A stretch of 64,000 nt of DNA from Panagrolaimus kolymaensis (taxonomy: Eukaryota; Nematoda; Chromadorea; Rhabditida; Panagrolaimidae), in contig JAJQJQ010000003.1 in the NCBI GenBank assembly GCA_028622995.1, positions 6,324,001 to 6,388,000 of the forward strand. Direction: 5' to 3'. Under the pieces are notes generated by a model. That model had not been told where the DNA came from and ran no database searches. It saw nothing but the letters and a program-made list of their open reading frames with translations. Position numbers and translations under genes: made by a program. Below are positions 9,559 through 21,200 of this stretch, piece after piece. Position 1 is the stretch's first letter; each line of letters starts with the position of its first letter.

Positions 9559-12500
9559 ATGTCTCGCATGTATTCTGATTACGACGGCTCTTCTTATCGT
9601 GGAAAAGCAACGTCAACATCTTCTAGCCAAGTTGTTTAAAGTAAAAAAATTATTTATCAATTTTTATATTCCAGGGTTTTGCTAGCAGCAGAATGAATTC
9701 TGATTCTTCATGGAACAAAGTTGTTTAAAGTCTAAAAAATATTTTTTAATTTTTATATTCCAGAGTTGTGTTAGCAGCAGAACAACATCAACAACATCAG
9801 CGTGTAGCAAAGTTGTTTAAAGTATATTTTTATCCAATAATGTTTGTTTATTTTCTAGTCCAATGATAATGGAAATTGGAATCGACCTTCTCAACCATCT
9901 GCCAGCAGCAGCAGCAACAACAGCAGGATTGGATCGACATCCCACCATCCTTCTCCAATTAAAAATGCTTCTTCCCACTCTTCCCAAAACCCTGTTAAGG
10001 CAGAAAGAAATTCTGTAAGTTTAAGCTTATTTTTGTTGCATATATTAAAACCAGAGTCGTCGAGAAAAAAAAGATTTGAATTGAATTTTGGTGCACTGAT
10101 TCGAATTGTGTGTTTTTTTAAGTTTTGACTTTTCGAATGGAGTTTATTCAAAAATCGAAGGTCTCGAAAGTCGGTGTATTGAAATTTGATTCAAAATTAA
10201 CTCGTAAAATAGACTTAAAACTTGAAACTCGAAAGTTCTGATTCATAAAAACATCTTTATTTGAAAATAATTGTATTCTTGAAGGTGATTAATTTCTTAA
10301 AGCTTGCTTTAGTCTTATTGAACCTCTTTTTTATTTTACATCTACTTTTATACGTTCAAAAAATTATTTTTCTTGAAGGAAAAAGATATCTTATAACTTT
10401 TTTTCATCTTTTTTTCCTCCTATCTTTTTTTGGTTTCTAAAATAAGAAATTAGTATTGATTATCCATAAATTTTTATTTTTGCCGTGAAAAATGTTTCTT
10501 TCATTTTGGAAACAAAGAAACATAAAACGTTTTTTTGTTTATTTGTAATTGATTTATTTTTGAGATAGATTACAATGATAGATTCTAAACTTCTTTTATG
10601 CTTTTTTTGGGTTTTAATGGAAAAATATGTATTTGACTGAATTTGAATCTTTGATCTTTGACAACGCTTAGTATTTTTGAGTTTCCTTTTAAAAAAATGA
10701 TGAATGAAGAGGAATGATTTTTATTTTGCTGATTGAATGAATAAGGAAAAGACTTTAGTAAATACTTATGGTCTTAAATGATAGCCTCTGTAAAATGAAA
10801 ATAAAGTTTTTCGAACATATTTAATCTTTAAAAAAATTCTCGGATATCAATGAAAAATCTTTTTAGCTCCTAAAAAATTTTTAAACATTTTTTTGCTTAT
10901 TAAATTTATGACTCGAAATTTTAATATGCTTTTTATTTTATTTTTTTCTCGCTCGTTAAAATGGAAAAAAATTTATTTATGAATGCTTAACTTTGAAAAT
11001 ACTAAATAATATGTATGAGTACAAATGTAAAATTAAAATTTTTTAGAATGCTTCAGCGCCACCGCGATGCTCATCGTCTTCGCAGCAACATGGCAAAGGA
11101 AGATCCGAAAAAATGAAAACGATCCCAGAGGACGAAACCATCGATGGATACGAACCTTTCGTTGATGAAGGACCTCGAATTGATACGATTCAAGTAGGCC
11201 GTAAAGATAAAAATTCGGTAATTTGTGACATCCAAATAAAAATAAATAATATTTCTCCTTTAGACAACCTTTGACATTCACAACGCTTTATTCGGAGATT
11301 ATGGCGGTGATGATGATAATGATAAAGGTATTGATGGACGTAAACCCTCAACATCGGCACAAAAGGTAGTACAAATTTACTTTCTTTTTAAAATAATTGC
11401 AAAAATAAAAATTTAGCTTATTGATAAAAGAAATTGGGTATTCACAACTTCTGCTGACAAAATGACTGAGTTGGAAGCCGAAATTCATGATTTACGAGAG
11501 AAAATGGCAAAATATCCGCCTTTCCATAAAGTTCATGTAAGTAAAAAACTAAATTATGAATATATATTTAACAAACAAAAAATTTCAGGAAAAACTTCGA
11601 ATTAAACTTTTTGTTGAAAAAAGTATTCAATGGATTCAAACCCGCTTTAATTTTGCCACATCAGAAGAGGTAAACTATTTAATTATTTCTTTTTTTCGTT
11701 ATTAAAGAAATCATTTTAGCAAAAAGAAGCTTATAAAAAATGGCATGAAAAACAACTTGATGTCATCTTTGAATATTTTTCAATGGCAGCACCAGCAGCC
11801 GAATTCAATAATGAAAATAAAAAAAATTCTTCAAATCCAAACAACAATGAAGAAAGAAGAAAACCAAACTCAAATTCCAGCGAACAAAATAATTTGCAGC
11901 CATTGAAAGCTTCGGAATTGCCACCAACTTCACAACAAAAGCATGAAGCATTTATTTTCAAAACATTGGAAGAAAGGCTTGAAACTCATGATAATAAAGA
12001 TATTAGGGAAACTGATCCAATCCCATCAACAATTGTTGAAATGGAATTTGGCCGAATTATTTCAAAATCATCAAAATGTGGAGAAACGGCATATTTTAAA
12101 TTGAATGCAATCAAAGATGATGCAAAAATAATCCCACAAAATTCAATAAATCTTAATCAAAGAACAAAGCAGATTTATTTCCCCTTTTCTTTGGATAATC
12201 ATTATGCATTTTATCTATTCAATTGTGAGCATCAAACAATTAAATATTTTGATACTCTTCAAAGAAATGGTCATCCACCAGAAGAGCACATGGCCATCAA
12301 GGAAAATGTTAAAAAAGTAGCTCATGAATTGGGCTACAATCAGATTCACTCCTGTGAATCTGAACATTTGCCACATTCCTTTCAATTAAAAGCTGCTTAT
12401 GATTCAGCAGTTATGATGCTTGGGTTATTGGAAGCTTCGTTAACAGGCATTCCTTTAACCCAAATTCGATTAAATTCGCTTGAAAAGAAAAAAGAAATTT

Positions 12501-15500
12501 TAAGAAATTTTGATGAATTAATGCAAAATGATTTCGCAAAAATTAATCAAAGTTTTTTAAATAAACAACAGCAAATTTCATCGATTGGACCTTTATCAAA
12601 AATGGTGGATTATCTCAAAAATGCGAAGCTTATTGAAAAGAATAATCTTACCAACCAGCATATTCTCAGTTATATGCAATTGTTTGTTGAATTTAATCAT
12701 GAAGGCAAAAATATTGCCATTGTAAATGCGATGGATTTCAAGAAAAATCGAAATGATCCTCGCCAATATGCTTTTAACTTTGGAGAAAAAACCGAAATTA
12801 TTTTCTTTCCAGTTAAAAAGCTAAATAAAAATAGCCTTTATTTTTATAATATTCTGGATGGAAAGCTATCCGATTTCAATTGCACCGGAAAAGCAGCTGA
12901 TCCATTTCGTGATGTTGTAATTGAAATGGTTGAAAAATTATGTGGAATGGTTCCCAGCAGTTTTGAACATCTTGAAAAACCCGAATCCATTCGTCATAAA
13001 CATGTTACCAATAAAGGTGTAGCTGTTATTGATGTCTTTGAAAGAATTTCAAGATATCTTTCACCTTTTGTTGATGTCAAATATGATTTAAAACCAATGG
13101 AGAAACGTGTAAAACGCATTTTAAATGCTGTTGGTGATTCAAATATTCCAATTACTGATATAAGAACATATAATTTTGAAACGGTTAGTTTATTGTTTTT
13201 TAATTCCCAAACATATGAACATAAATTCCATTTTAAGATATCATCGAATAATGATCAAAATGCTAACAGCATTGTCTCCAAACTCGTCAAAATTATAAGA
13301 TCACCCAGGTGAGTAGCTATAAAAACAATTTTAAAAAAAGTCCTAATCAAAATGATAAAAAAAATTTTTAAGGAAACTTCGAAATGGTGCTACTTATTCG
13401 CGAGAAATTGTCCCTCTTTTTAATAAATGTGAACTAACCACTCCAAAATCTTTGGAAATGCATAATATCCGCTGGGGAAATTATCACTCTTCACAAAACA
13501 AAAGAAAAGCTGATGCAAATAGTTAGTTTTTTTTAAACATTTTTTCCTCAAACAAGCATTTTAGTATTTAATAATTTTTAGCTTATTCTTCGTCAGTTAA
13601 ACTCCAAAGGAATGAAACTCCCAATGGAAGCCCAATGGAAATTAATCGCGCTTATGATAGTGATATGGATTTTATTGATGTAAGTTAAAAATGGCTTTGG
13701 CATTGCTGTTAAAAATGAAATAAAAATTAAGCAATTTTTTTCCTCTTCAAAATAGTCTATTTGAGGAACGCAACCATTTGAGTAAGAAAAAGTGTTTCAA
13801 TTAATTATGCCGACATAAGTTTGCGGCATTTTTTCACAACTAATTTTGTTTTATTTTCACCTTTAAATCCATTATTTCCCTTATTTTTTAACAAAAGCTT
13901 TTCTTCAGTTTTAACAGTTTTTTATATTTTATCAAGAAATGTTCACAAACGTGGACTACATTTATGAAAAAATATTTTTATTTTTAAAACTTAAAAAATA
14001 GTCAAAATTCTTTGCAAAAATTTTTACCAAATACAAACAATTTTTATATTTCTAAAGTTAAAACAAAAAAGATAAAAATTAGTGAAAACATAAAAATAAA
14101 GCAAAAAAGCTATCAAACAAAAAATTAATATATAAATGGGTTAACAAAAAAAATGAAAGAAAACTTAAGATATTAAGAACAAATTTATTAAAATAGCAAA
14201 ATTTTCAGCATTTCGCCCCAAATGAATTACATCCAACTTTAACTACAATTCCTGAAGAAATAGATGATTCTCTTAAAATCGACGCTGAATTGGATAAAAG
14301 AAATCAAATTTTTTCTTTTTCTTCCCCGCCTCAAAGTTTTTTCCAGGATGTTGCAGAAAAAATCAAAAATTACACTGGTGTATCCATTGCACATCTTGTT
14401 AAATTAACTGGATCATCACCATTAAGAAACATGCCATCAATTCAACATATTTTTAAACCAAAAGAATTATACGATGTTATTGGCGATGGCAACTGTGGTT
14501 TTCGAGTATTATCGTATTTAATTTTTGGAACGGATATTTATCACTGGGCTTTGAGAAAAGTAATTACCAAATGGCGCAAAGAAAAGGAAAATGATCCAAA
14601 ATCTGAAGAAGCTAAAAATTGGGCCAGTATTGATGGTAAAGAAGTTCGAAATACTGGTGGAGAAATAAATCTGTGGCTTTCTGATCTTGATTTTGTTGCC
14701 TTTACAACAATATTCAAAATCAACGTGCTTTGTTATACGAATCGACCATCTCAATATTCACAAAGCGGCTTCCATTGGGAATGTTATGATGCTGGAAAAT
14801 TCAATGCTGGAAACTTGTACATTGAAGAAACAGTAAAAAAATGTAATCCCAGTATTTGCATTTATCATAAAGATGATCATTATCAAGCTATAACAAGCAT
14901 AGCTGGAAAAGATATTCCTCCACCAGATGATTTTGAACATGATGTGAGTTTAAAAGTTCTTTATTAGACATTATTTTATATATTTTTTAGGCTACGACAC
15001 CACCTCAAGTTGCAACAACTTCAGTAGCTTCAAATCCCATCGAACATGGAACATTTTCTGCTCTTGCACCATCTGCAAGTACAACTTTACCCGCAGCTTC
15101 AAATCCCATCGAACATGGAACATTTCCTCATAATTCATCATCTGCAAGTGCAACAACTGATGTAGCTTCAACTCCCATCGAACATGGAACACTTCCTTCT
15201 CATGCACAGGAAAGTTCACCTGCATTGGCATCTCCACTTGCAGTAGCATCTCATCCACGAGTGAACAATAATAATGAAGTAGGTTAAACTATCGAACTTA
15301 ATATAAAAAAAGTAGAGGATATCTATTTTTTTAAATGATAATACGGATTTTGTGAGACAACAGTTAATTTAAATCAATTTTTAATTAGTATTTCATTTCA
15401 TCCGAAACCAAATTTAAAGTTAAATTTCTATAATTAGTTTTTTGCGAAAATGAAAAGTAATTAAATTAAGATTTAAAAAAGATAAATTTAACTACAGTTA

Positions 15501-17353
15501 TTTTCCAAAAAAACAATGTTTAAAAAATAAATATTTCTGGCACCTCCAATTCTTCCTCAAATTTTGTTAATGAGGTCGAAGCTAGACATTTTTCAGGTGA
15601 TTTTAATTTCTTCTTAAAAGTTGCATTATAGTGAGCTACAGTTTTCTGAAATTAAAATCATTTGGAAATTTATATCGATATTTCAAAAAACAAAAGTTAT
15701 TTTATTCTCCGTAAAACAAAATGTTTTAATGGAACGATTATTTCATATGAGAGTAGGAAAACAAAATAAAAAAATAAGGAATCCAAAGGTTATGTTTATA
15801 ATTTTTGAGGAGAAAAAACTAAAAAAGCCGTTAACAAAAAAGATTTTATAAAAAAGTGATGGACTTTAAAAAAATAAGATTTAAATTATTTGCGAATTCC
15901 GCTTCATTCATGGATTTTCATTTTGCTACTATTTAATTCAAAAATATTTACAGACTATTGATGAAATCGAAGATGCATTGATCCAGCAGACACGCTGTCA
16001 AGAAAATATTGGTAAAGGACAAGTTACTTCTACTCCTTTACCAAACGCTCAAAGAGTATGAATATTTTTGTTTTTTAAATAAAAAATGTCTTTTTATTAA
16101 ATATATTTTTTAGTTAATGCATCATTTCTCACCCATTGTCAATTCGGAGATTACTAAATCGGTGTCAAATGAAATGGAGGGTTCAGAAGTTCCTCATCAA
16201 CAACAAAGTACACAGGTAAAGTTTAAATTAAAAAAAAGCAAAGGGCCTACTGCCACTTATCAGAATTTAAAAAAAAAAAGATATAAAAAAAGGGAAACTC
16301 ATAATTCTCTTAAAAAGAATTTTAAAAATTATTATATTAATTAAATAAATATTTAGCAAAATCCAGCTGATGATGATTCTTCGTTGCCTCCTGAATTATT
16401 GGATTCGGAAGATTATGATAATATCAGGGGTATGGAAAACGATCCAGAATTGCTTAAAGCATATCGGAAAATGCTTAAAGAATATTGGAAAAACAAAAAG
16501 CAGAAGGAAGGCGGCTCTGAAATGAAGAACTCAGAAGTTCTTCCTCAAGATCAAAATCAACTTGAAATGGGGCAACCACCTTCAGCAGCTTCAGAAGTTC
16601 CTTCTCAACAACAAAGTCCACAGGTAAAATTTAAATTAAAATATAGCAAAGGGCCTACTGCCACTTATTAGAATTTAAAAAAAAAAGATATAAAAAAAGG
16701 GAAACTCATAATTCTCTAAAAAAGAATTTTAAAAATTAATATATTAATTAAATAAATATTTAGCAAAATCCAGCTGATGATGATTCTTCGTTGCCTCCTG
16801 AATTATTGGATTCGGAAGATTATGATAATATCAGGGGTATGGAAAACGATCCAGAATTGCTTAAAGCATATCGGAAAATGCTTAAAGAATATTGGAAAAA
16901 CAAAAAGCAGAAGGAAGGCGGCTCTGAAATGAAGAACTCAGAAGTTCTTCCTCAAGATCAAAATCAACTTGAAATGGGGCAACCACCTTCAGCAGCTTCA
17001 GAAGTTCCTTCTCAACAACAAAGTCCACAGGTAAAATTTAAATTAAAATATAGCAAAGGGCCTACTGCCACTTATTAGAATTTAAAAAAAAAAGATATAA
17101 AAAAAGGGAAACTCATAATTCTCTAAAAAAGAATTTTAAAAATTAATATATTAATTAAATAAATATTTAGCAAAATCCAGCTGATGATGATTCTTCGTTG
17201 CCTCCTGAATTATTGGATTCGGAAGATTATGATAATATCTGGGGTATGGAAAACGATCCAGAATTGCTTAAAGCATATCGGAAAATGCTTAAAGAATATT
17301 GGAAAAACAAAAAGCAGAAGGAAGATGACGCAGTTTCAAAAGAAGATGATTAA
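9559..17353 (+). CDS. OTU cysteine protease fused to degenerate Ulp1-like domains, 18 exons
   Basis: Exons, all in phase: 9559-9630, 9675-9719, 9764-9811, 9859-10014, 11047-11217, 11264-11365, 11417-11536, 11589-11669, 11720-13308, 13373-13521, 13582-13679, 14209-14943, 14991-15278, 15954-16055, 16114-16215, 16357-16623, 16764-17030, 17171-17353 (TAA); 1,524 residues. Residues 1-180 are Ser/Asn-rich and look disordered. About 370-510 resembles a Ulp1/C48 SUMO-protease fold: His 426 in DNHYAF and Asp 443 in YFDTLQ are present, but the DCG site reads YDSAV, with Ser 494 replacing the nucleophile. About 580-718 looks like a second copy lacking both His and Cys. Residues about 963-1105 form an OTU domain with Asp 970 and Cys 973 in GDGNCGFR and His 1101 in DDHYQAI, so deubiquitinase activity is plausible. 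The tail (1123-1524) carries tandem repeats. If exon 13 is not spliced, it stops at 15285-15287 instead. Confidence 0.8.
9631..9858 (+). repeat. Duplicated micro-exon and intron units near the start of the OTU gene
   Basis: Introns 1, 2 and 3 all begin GTTGTTTAAAGT and follow a CAA or AAA codon; introns 1 and 2 both end TTTTTATATTCCAG. The exons between them (45 and 48 bp) share an AGCAGCAGAA core. Unit length is 89-92 bp. This looks like old tandem duplication of a micro-exon with its intron, lengthening the Ser-rich N-terminus without breaking frame. Confidence 0.65.
10015..11046 (+). other. Large intron 4 of the OTU gene
   Basis: Bounded by GTAAGT at 10015 and TTTTAG at 11046. AT-rich with no embedded gene seen; a minus-strand frame overlapping exon 4 is an antisense shadow of its Ser/Asn codons. 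Confidence 0.7.
13680..14208 (+). other. Intron 11 of the OTU gene
   Basis: GTAAGT at 13680 to TTTTCAG at 14208, 529 bp. Mostly A-runs; nothing else recognised. It separates the Ulp1-like part of the protein from the OTU part. Confidence 0.7.
15024..15194 (+). repeat. Three 23-codon in-frame repeats in exon 13
   Basis: The motif (V/A)AS(N/T)PIEHGT(F/L) starts at 15024, 15093 and 15162, exactly 69 bp apart. The 33 bp encoding it are nearly identical while the Ser/Ala/Thr linkers between them have drifted. It lies directly after the OTU domain and is likely an unstructured linker or short binding motif in triplicate. Confidence 0.8.
15279..15953 (+). other. Intron 13 of the OTU gene
   Basis: 675 bp between GTAGGT and ATTTACAG. 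A 76-codon plus-strand frame inside (15621-15851) is Lys/Ile/Phe-rich, as expected for chance in AT-rich DNA, and was not called. If this intron were retained, translation would stop nine bases in. Confidence 0.6.
16357..17322 (+). repeat. Tandem exon-plus-intron repeat, 407-bp unit
   Basis: Exon 16 with its intron (16357-16763) is repeated as exon 17 with its intron (16764-17170), and the first part recurs in exon 18 up to about 17322. The first two copies appear identical by eye over both the 267-bp exon and the 140-bp intron; exon 18 differs by an Arg-to-Trp change. A more diverged copy of the intron and exon end is visible at about 16180-16356. Each exon is a multiple of three, so copies can be gained or lost without a frameshift. 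Confidence 0.9.
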
Positions 17354-18204
17354 ATATTTTAATAGCTCTTTTTATTTTAAATTCTGATTTCACTTTTATT
17401 TTTTTTCGTTTTCATCATATCAATATGTTACATCAGCCATGCACTGATAAAATTTCTCCATCTTTTTAGTAATTGTATCTCGCTTTTTCTTTATATGAAA
17501 GCTTAATTATTCATCGTTTTGATTGTTTGTGTCTATTTAAAATTATCTTTTTGGCAATTCTTTTGTTGTTAGTGTTTTTGGTAAAAGATTATTGTGGTAA
17601 ATCAAGGAATTTGATTGTTAAAAAAATTCCAAAATTTATTGCATAAAAATCAAGAATGGGTGTTTATATAGTTTATATTTATTTTAAATACTTGTTTTTA
17701 CTTTTATGTACAAATTTTTTGTCATTTTCTCATTACATTGTAAATATGTACAAATATATTTGTGTTTTTCATCCTCCTTTTTAGTTTGTATTATTAAATT
17801 TTAAAAAATATTCTTGGGAATATATTAATGCACAAATAAATTCTCTAATTATAAAATTTATCGACGTGTTACACATTTTTCTGAGACTGACTCATTACTG
17901 CTTTTTTATCCTTTACACGATAACATTGAAGCGTAAAAAACTTTATTGTTTTAAGGTAAATAGCTAGCGCTTTATTTTTTACCGATTCAGCACTAAAAAA
18001 CACTACAGCAGTCAACTTTAACATACATCAAAAATAGTAACCTTCACATCGAACTGAATTTTATGCAAAAAGTAAATCTAATACTTAATAAAAAATATAA
18101 AAAAAAATCGAAGTTTCATGTTCAAAAATTTGATAATTTTATTTTCGATGCATTGTTCGATCAGAATTGTTAGTTCGAAAAAAATAAATCCATTTATGTT
18201 ATCT
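17354..18204. other. Spacer between the OTU gene and the satellite array
   Basis: AT-rich, with no coding frame found. An AATAAA at about 17835 is a distant candidate 3' end signal for the OTU gene. A 14-bp segment at 18115-18128 is the exact reverse complement of part of the satellite monomer (TTTTTGAACATGAA), perhaps a stray inverted remnant, perhaps chance. Confidence 0.5.
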
Positions 18205-21200
18205 TCGTGAATTCATATCTCGTTATTTGAGGCATCCAGTTAGAAATGGTATGCATTTTCGAGGTTCAAAAAATAAATAAAAAATATTTGGAAAATAAAA
18301 AAAATAGCCGCAATTCAAGAATTTAAAGTTTTTGATTATTCTATGTTTTTTGAACATGAATCCATGAAGATTCATAGCTCGTTATTTGAGGCATCCAGTT
18401 AAAAATGATATGCATTTTCTTACTTAAAAAAATAAATAAAAAATATTTGGAAAATAAAAAAAATAGCCGCAATTCAAGAATTTAAAGTTTTTGATTATTC
18501 TATGTTTTTTGAACATGAATCCATGAAGATTCATAGCTCGTTATTTGAGGCATCCAGTTAGAAATGATATGCATTTTCGAGGTTCAAAAAATAAATAAAA
18601 AATATTTGGAAAATAAAAAAAATAGCCGCAATTCAAGAATTTAAAGTTTTTGATTATTCTATGTTTTTTGAACATGAATCCATGAAGATTCATAGCTCGT
18701 TATTTGAGGCATCCAGTTAGAAATGATATGCATTTTCGAGGTTCAAAAAATAAATAAAAAATATTTGGAAAATAAAAAAAATAGCCGCAATTCAAGAATT
18801 TAAAGTTTTTGATTATTCAATGTTTTTTGAACATGAATCCATGAAGATTCATAGCTCGTTATTTGAGGCATCCAGTTAAAAATGATATGCATTTTCTTAC
18901 TTAAAAAAATAAATAAAAAATATTTGGAAAATAAAAAAAATAGCCGCAATTCAAGAATTTAAAGTTTTTGATTATTCTATGTTTTTTGAACATGAATCCA
19001 TGAAGATTCATAGCTCGTTATTTGAGGCATCCAGTTAGAAATGATATGCATTTTCGAGGTTCAAAAAATAAATAAAAAATATTTGGAAAATAAAAAAAAT
19101 AGCCGCAATTCAAGAATTTAAAGTTTTTGATTATTCAATGTTTTTTGAACATGAATCCATGAAGATTCATAGCTCGTTATTTGAGGCATCCAGTTAAAAA
19201 TGATATGCATTTTCTTACTTAAAAAAATAAATAAAAAATATTTGGAAAATAAAAAAAATAGCCGCAATTCAAGAATTTAAAGTTTTTGATTATTCTATGT
19301 TTTTTGAACATGAATCCATGAAGATTCATAGCTCGTTATTTGAGGCATCCAGTTAGAAATGATATGCATTTTCGAGGTTCAAAAAATAAATAAAAAATAT
19401 TTGGAAAATAAAAAAAATAGCCGCAATTCAAGAATTTAAAGTTTTTGATTATTCAATGTTTTTTGAACATGAATCCATGAAGATTCATAGCTCGTTATTT
19501 GAGGCATCCAGTTAAAAATGATATGCATTTTCTTACTTAAAAAAATAAATAAAAAATATTTGGAAAATAAAAAAAATAGCCGCAATTCAAGAATTTAAAG
19601 TTTTTGATTATTCTATGTTTTTTGAACATGAATCCATGAAGATTCATAGCTCGTTATTTGAGGCATCCAGTTAAAAATGATATGCATTTTCTTACTTAAA
19701 AAAATAAATAAAAAATATTTGGAAAATAAAAAAAATAGCCGCAATTCAAGAATTTAAAGTTTTTGATTATTCTATGTTTTTTGAACATGAATCCATGAAG
19801 ATTCATAGCTCGTTATTTGAGGCATCCAGTTAGAAATGATATGCATTTTCGAGGTTCAAAAAATAAATAAAAAATATTTGGAAAATAAAAAAAATAGCCG
19901 CAATTCAAGAATTTAAAGTTTTTGATTATTCTATGTTTTTTGAACATGAATCCATGAAGATTCATAGCTCGTTATTTGAGGCATCCAGTTAGAAATGATA
20001 TGCATTTTCGAGGTTCAAAAAATAAATAAAAAATATTTGGAAAATAAAAAAAATAGCCGCAATTCAAGAATTTAAAGTTTTTGATTATTCAATGTTTTTT
20101 GAACATGAATCCATGAAGATTCATAGCTCGTTATTTGAGGCATCCAGTTAAAAATGATATGCATTTTCTTACTTAAAAAAATAAATAAAAAATATTTGGA
20201 AAATAAAAAAAATAGCCGCAATTCAAGAATTTAAAGTTTTTGATTATTCTATGTTTTTTGAACATGAATCCATGAAGATTCATAGCTCGTTATTTGAGGC
20301 ATCCAGTTAAAAATGATATGCATTTTCTTACTTAAAAAAATAAATAAAAAATATTTGGAAAATAAAAAAAATAGCCGCAATTCAAGAATTTAAAGTTTTT
20401 GATTATTCTATGTTTTTTGAACATGAATCCATGAAGATTCATAGCTCGTTATTTGAGGCATCCAGTTAGAAATGATATGCATTTTCGAGGTTCAAAAAAT
20501 AAATAAAAAATATTTGGAAAATAAAAAAAATAGCCGCAATTCAAGAATTTAAAGTTTTTGATTATTCTATGTTTTTTGAACATGAATCCATGAAGATTCA
20601 TAGCTCGTTATTTGAGGCATCCAGTTAAAAATGATATGCATTTTCTTACTTAAAAAAATAAATAAAAAATATTTGGAAAATAAAAAAAATAGCCGCAATT
20701 CAAGAATTTAAAGTTTTTGATTATTCAATGTTTTTTGAACATGAATCCATGAAGATTCATAGCTCGTTATTTGAGGCATCCAGTTAAAAATGATATGCAT
20801 TTTCTTACTTAAAAAAATAAATAAAAAATATTTGGAAAATAAAAAAAATAGCCGCAATTCAAGAATTTAAAGTTTTTGATTATTCTATGTTTTTTGAACA
20901 TGAATCCATGAAGATTCATAGCTCGTTATTTGAGGCATCCAGTTAGAAATGATATGCATTTTCGAGGTTCAAAAAATAAATAAAAAATATTTGGAAAATA
21001 AAAAAAATAGCCGCAATTCAAGAATTTAAAGTTTTTGATTATTCAATGTTTTTTGAACATGAATCCATGAAGATTCATAGCTCGTTATTTGAGGCATCCA
21101 GTTAAAAATGATATGCATTTTCTTACTTAAAAAAATAAATAAAAAATATTTGGAAAATAAAAAAAATAGCCGCAATTCAAGAATTTAAAGTTTTTGATTA

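Noticed and set aside
11783..13312. Stand-alone single-exon gene starting at the ATG at 11783
   Set aside because: The frame is open upstream through a good splice acceptor at 11719 and a donor at 13309 joins in phase to the next exon, so it is an internal exon.
14518..15258. Several minus-strand frames across the OTU exon and repeat exon
   Set aside because: They are antisense shadows of exons 12 and 13; the plus strand has the OTU catalytic motifs.
15621..15851. 76-codon frame within intron 13
   Set aside because: Low-complexity Lys/Ile composition, no flanking splice signals that fit the gene phase.
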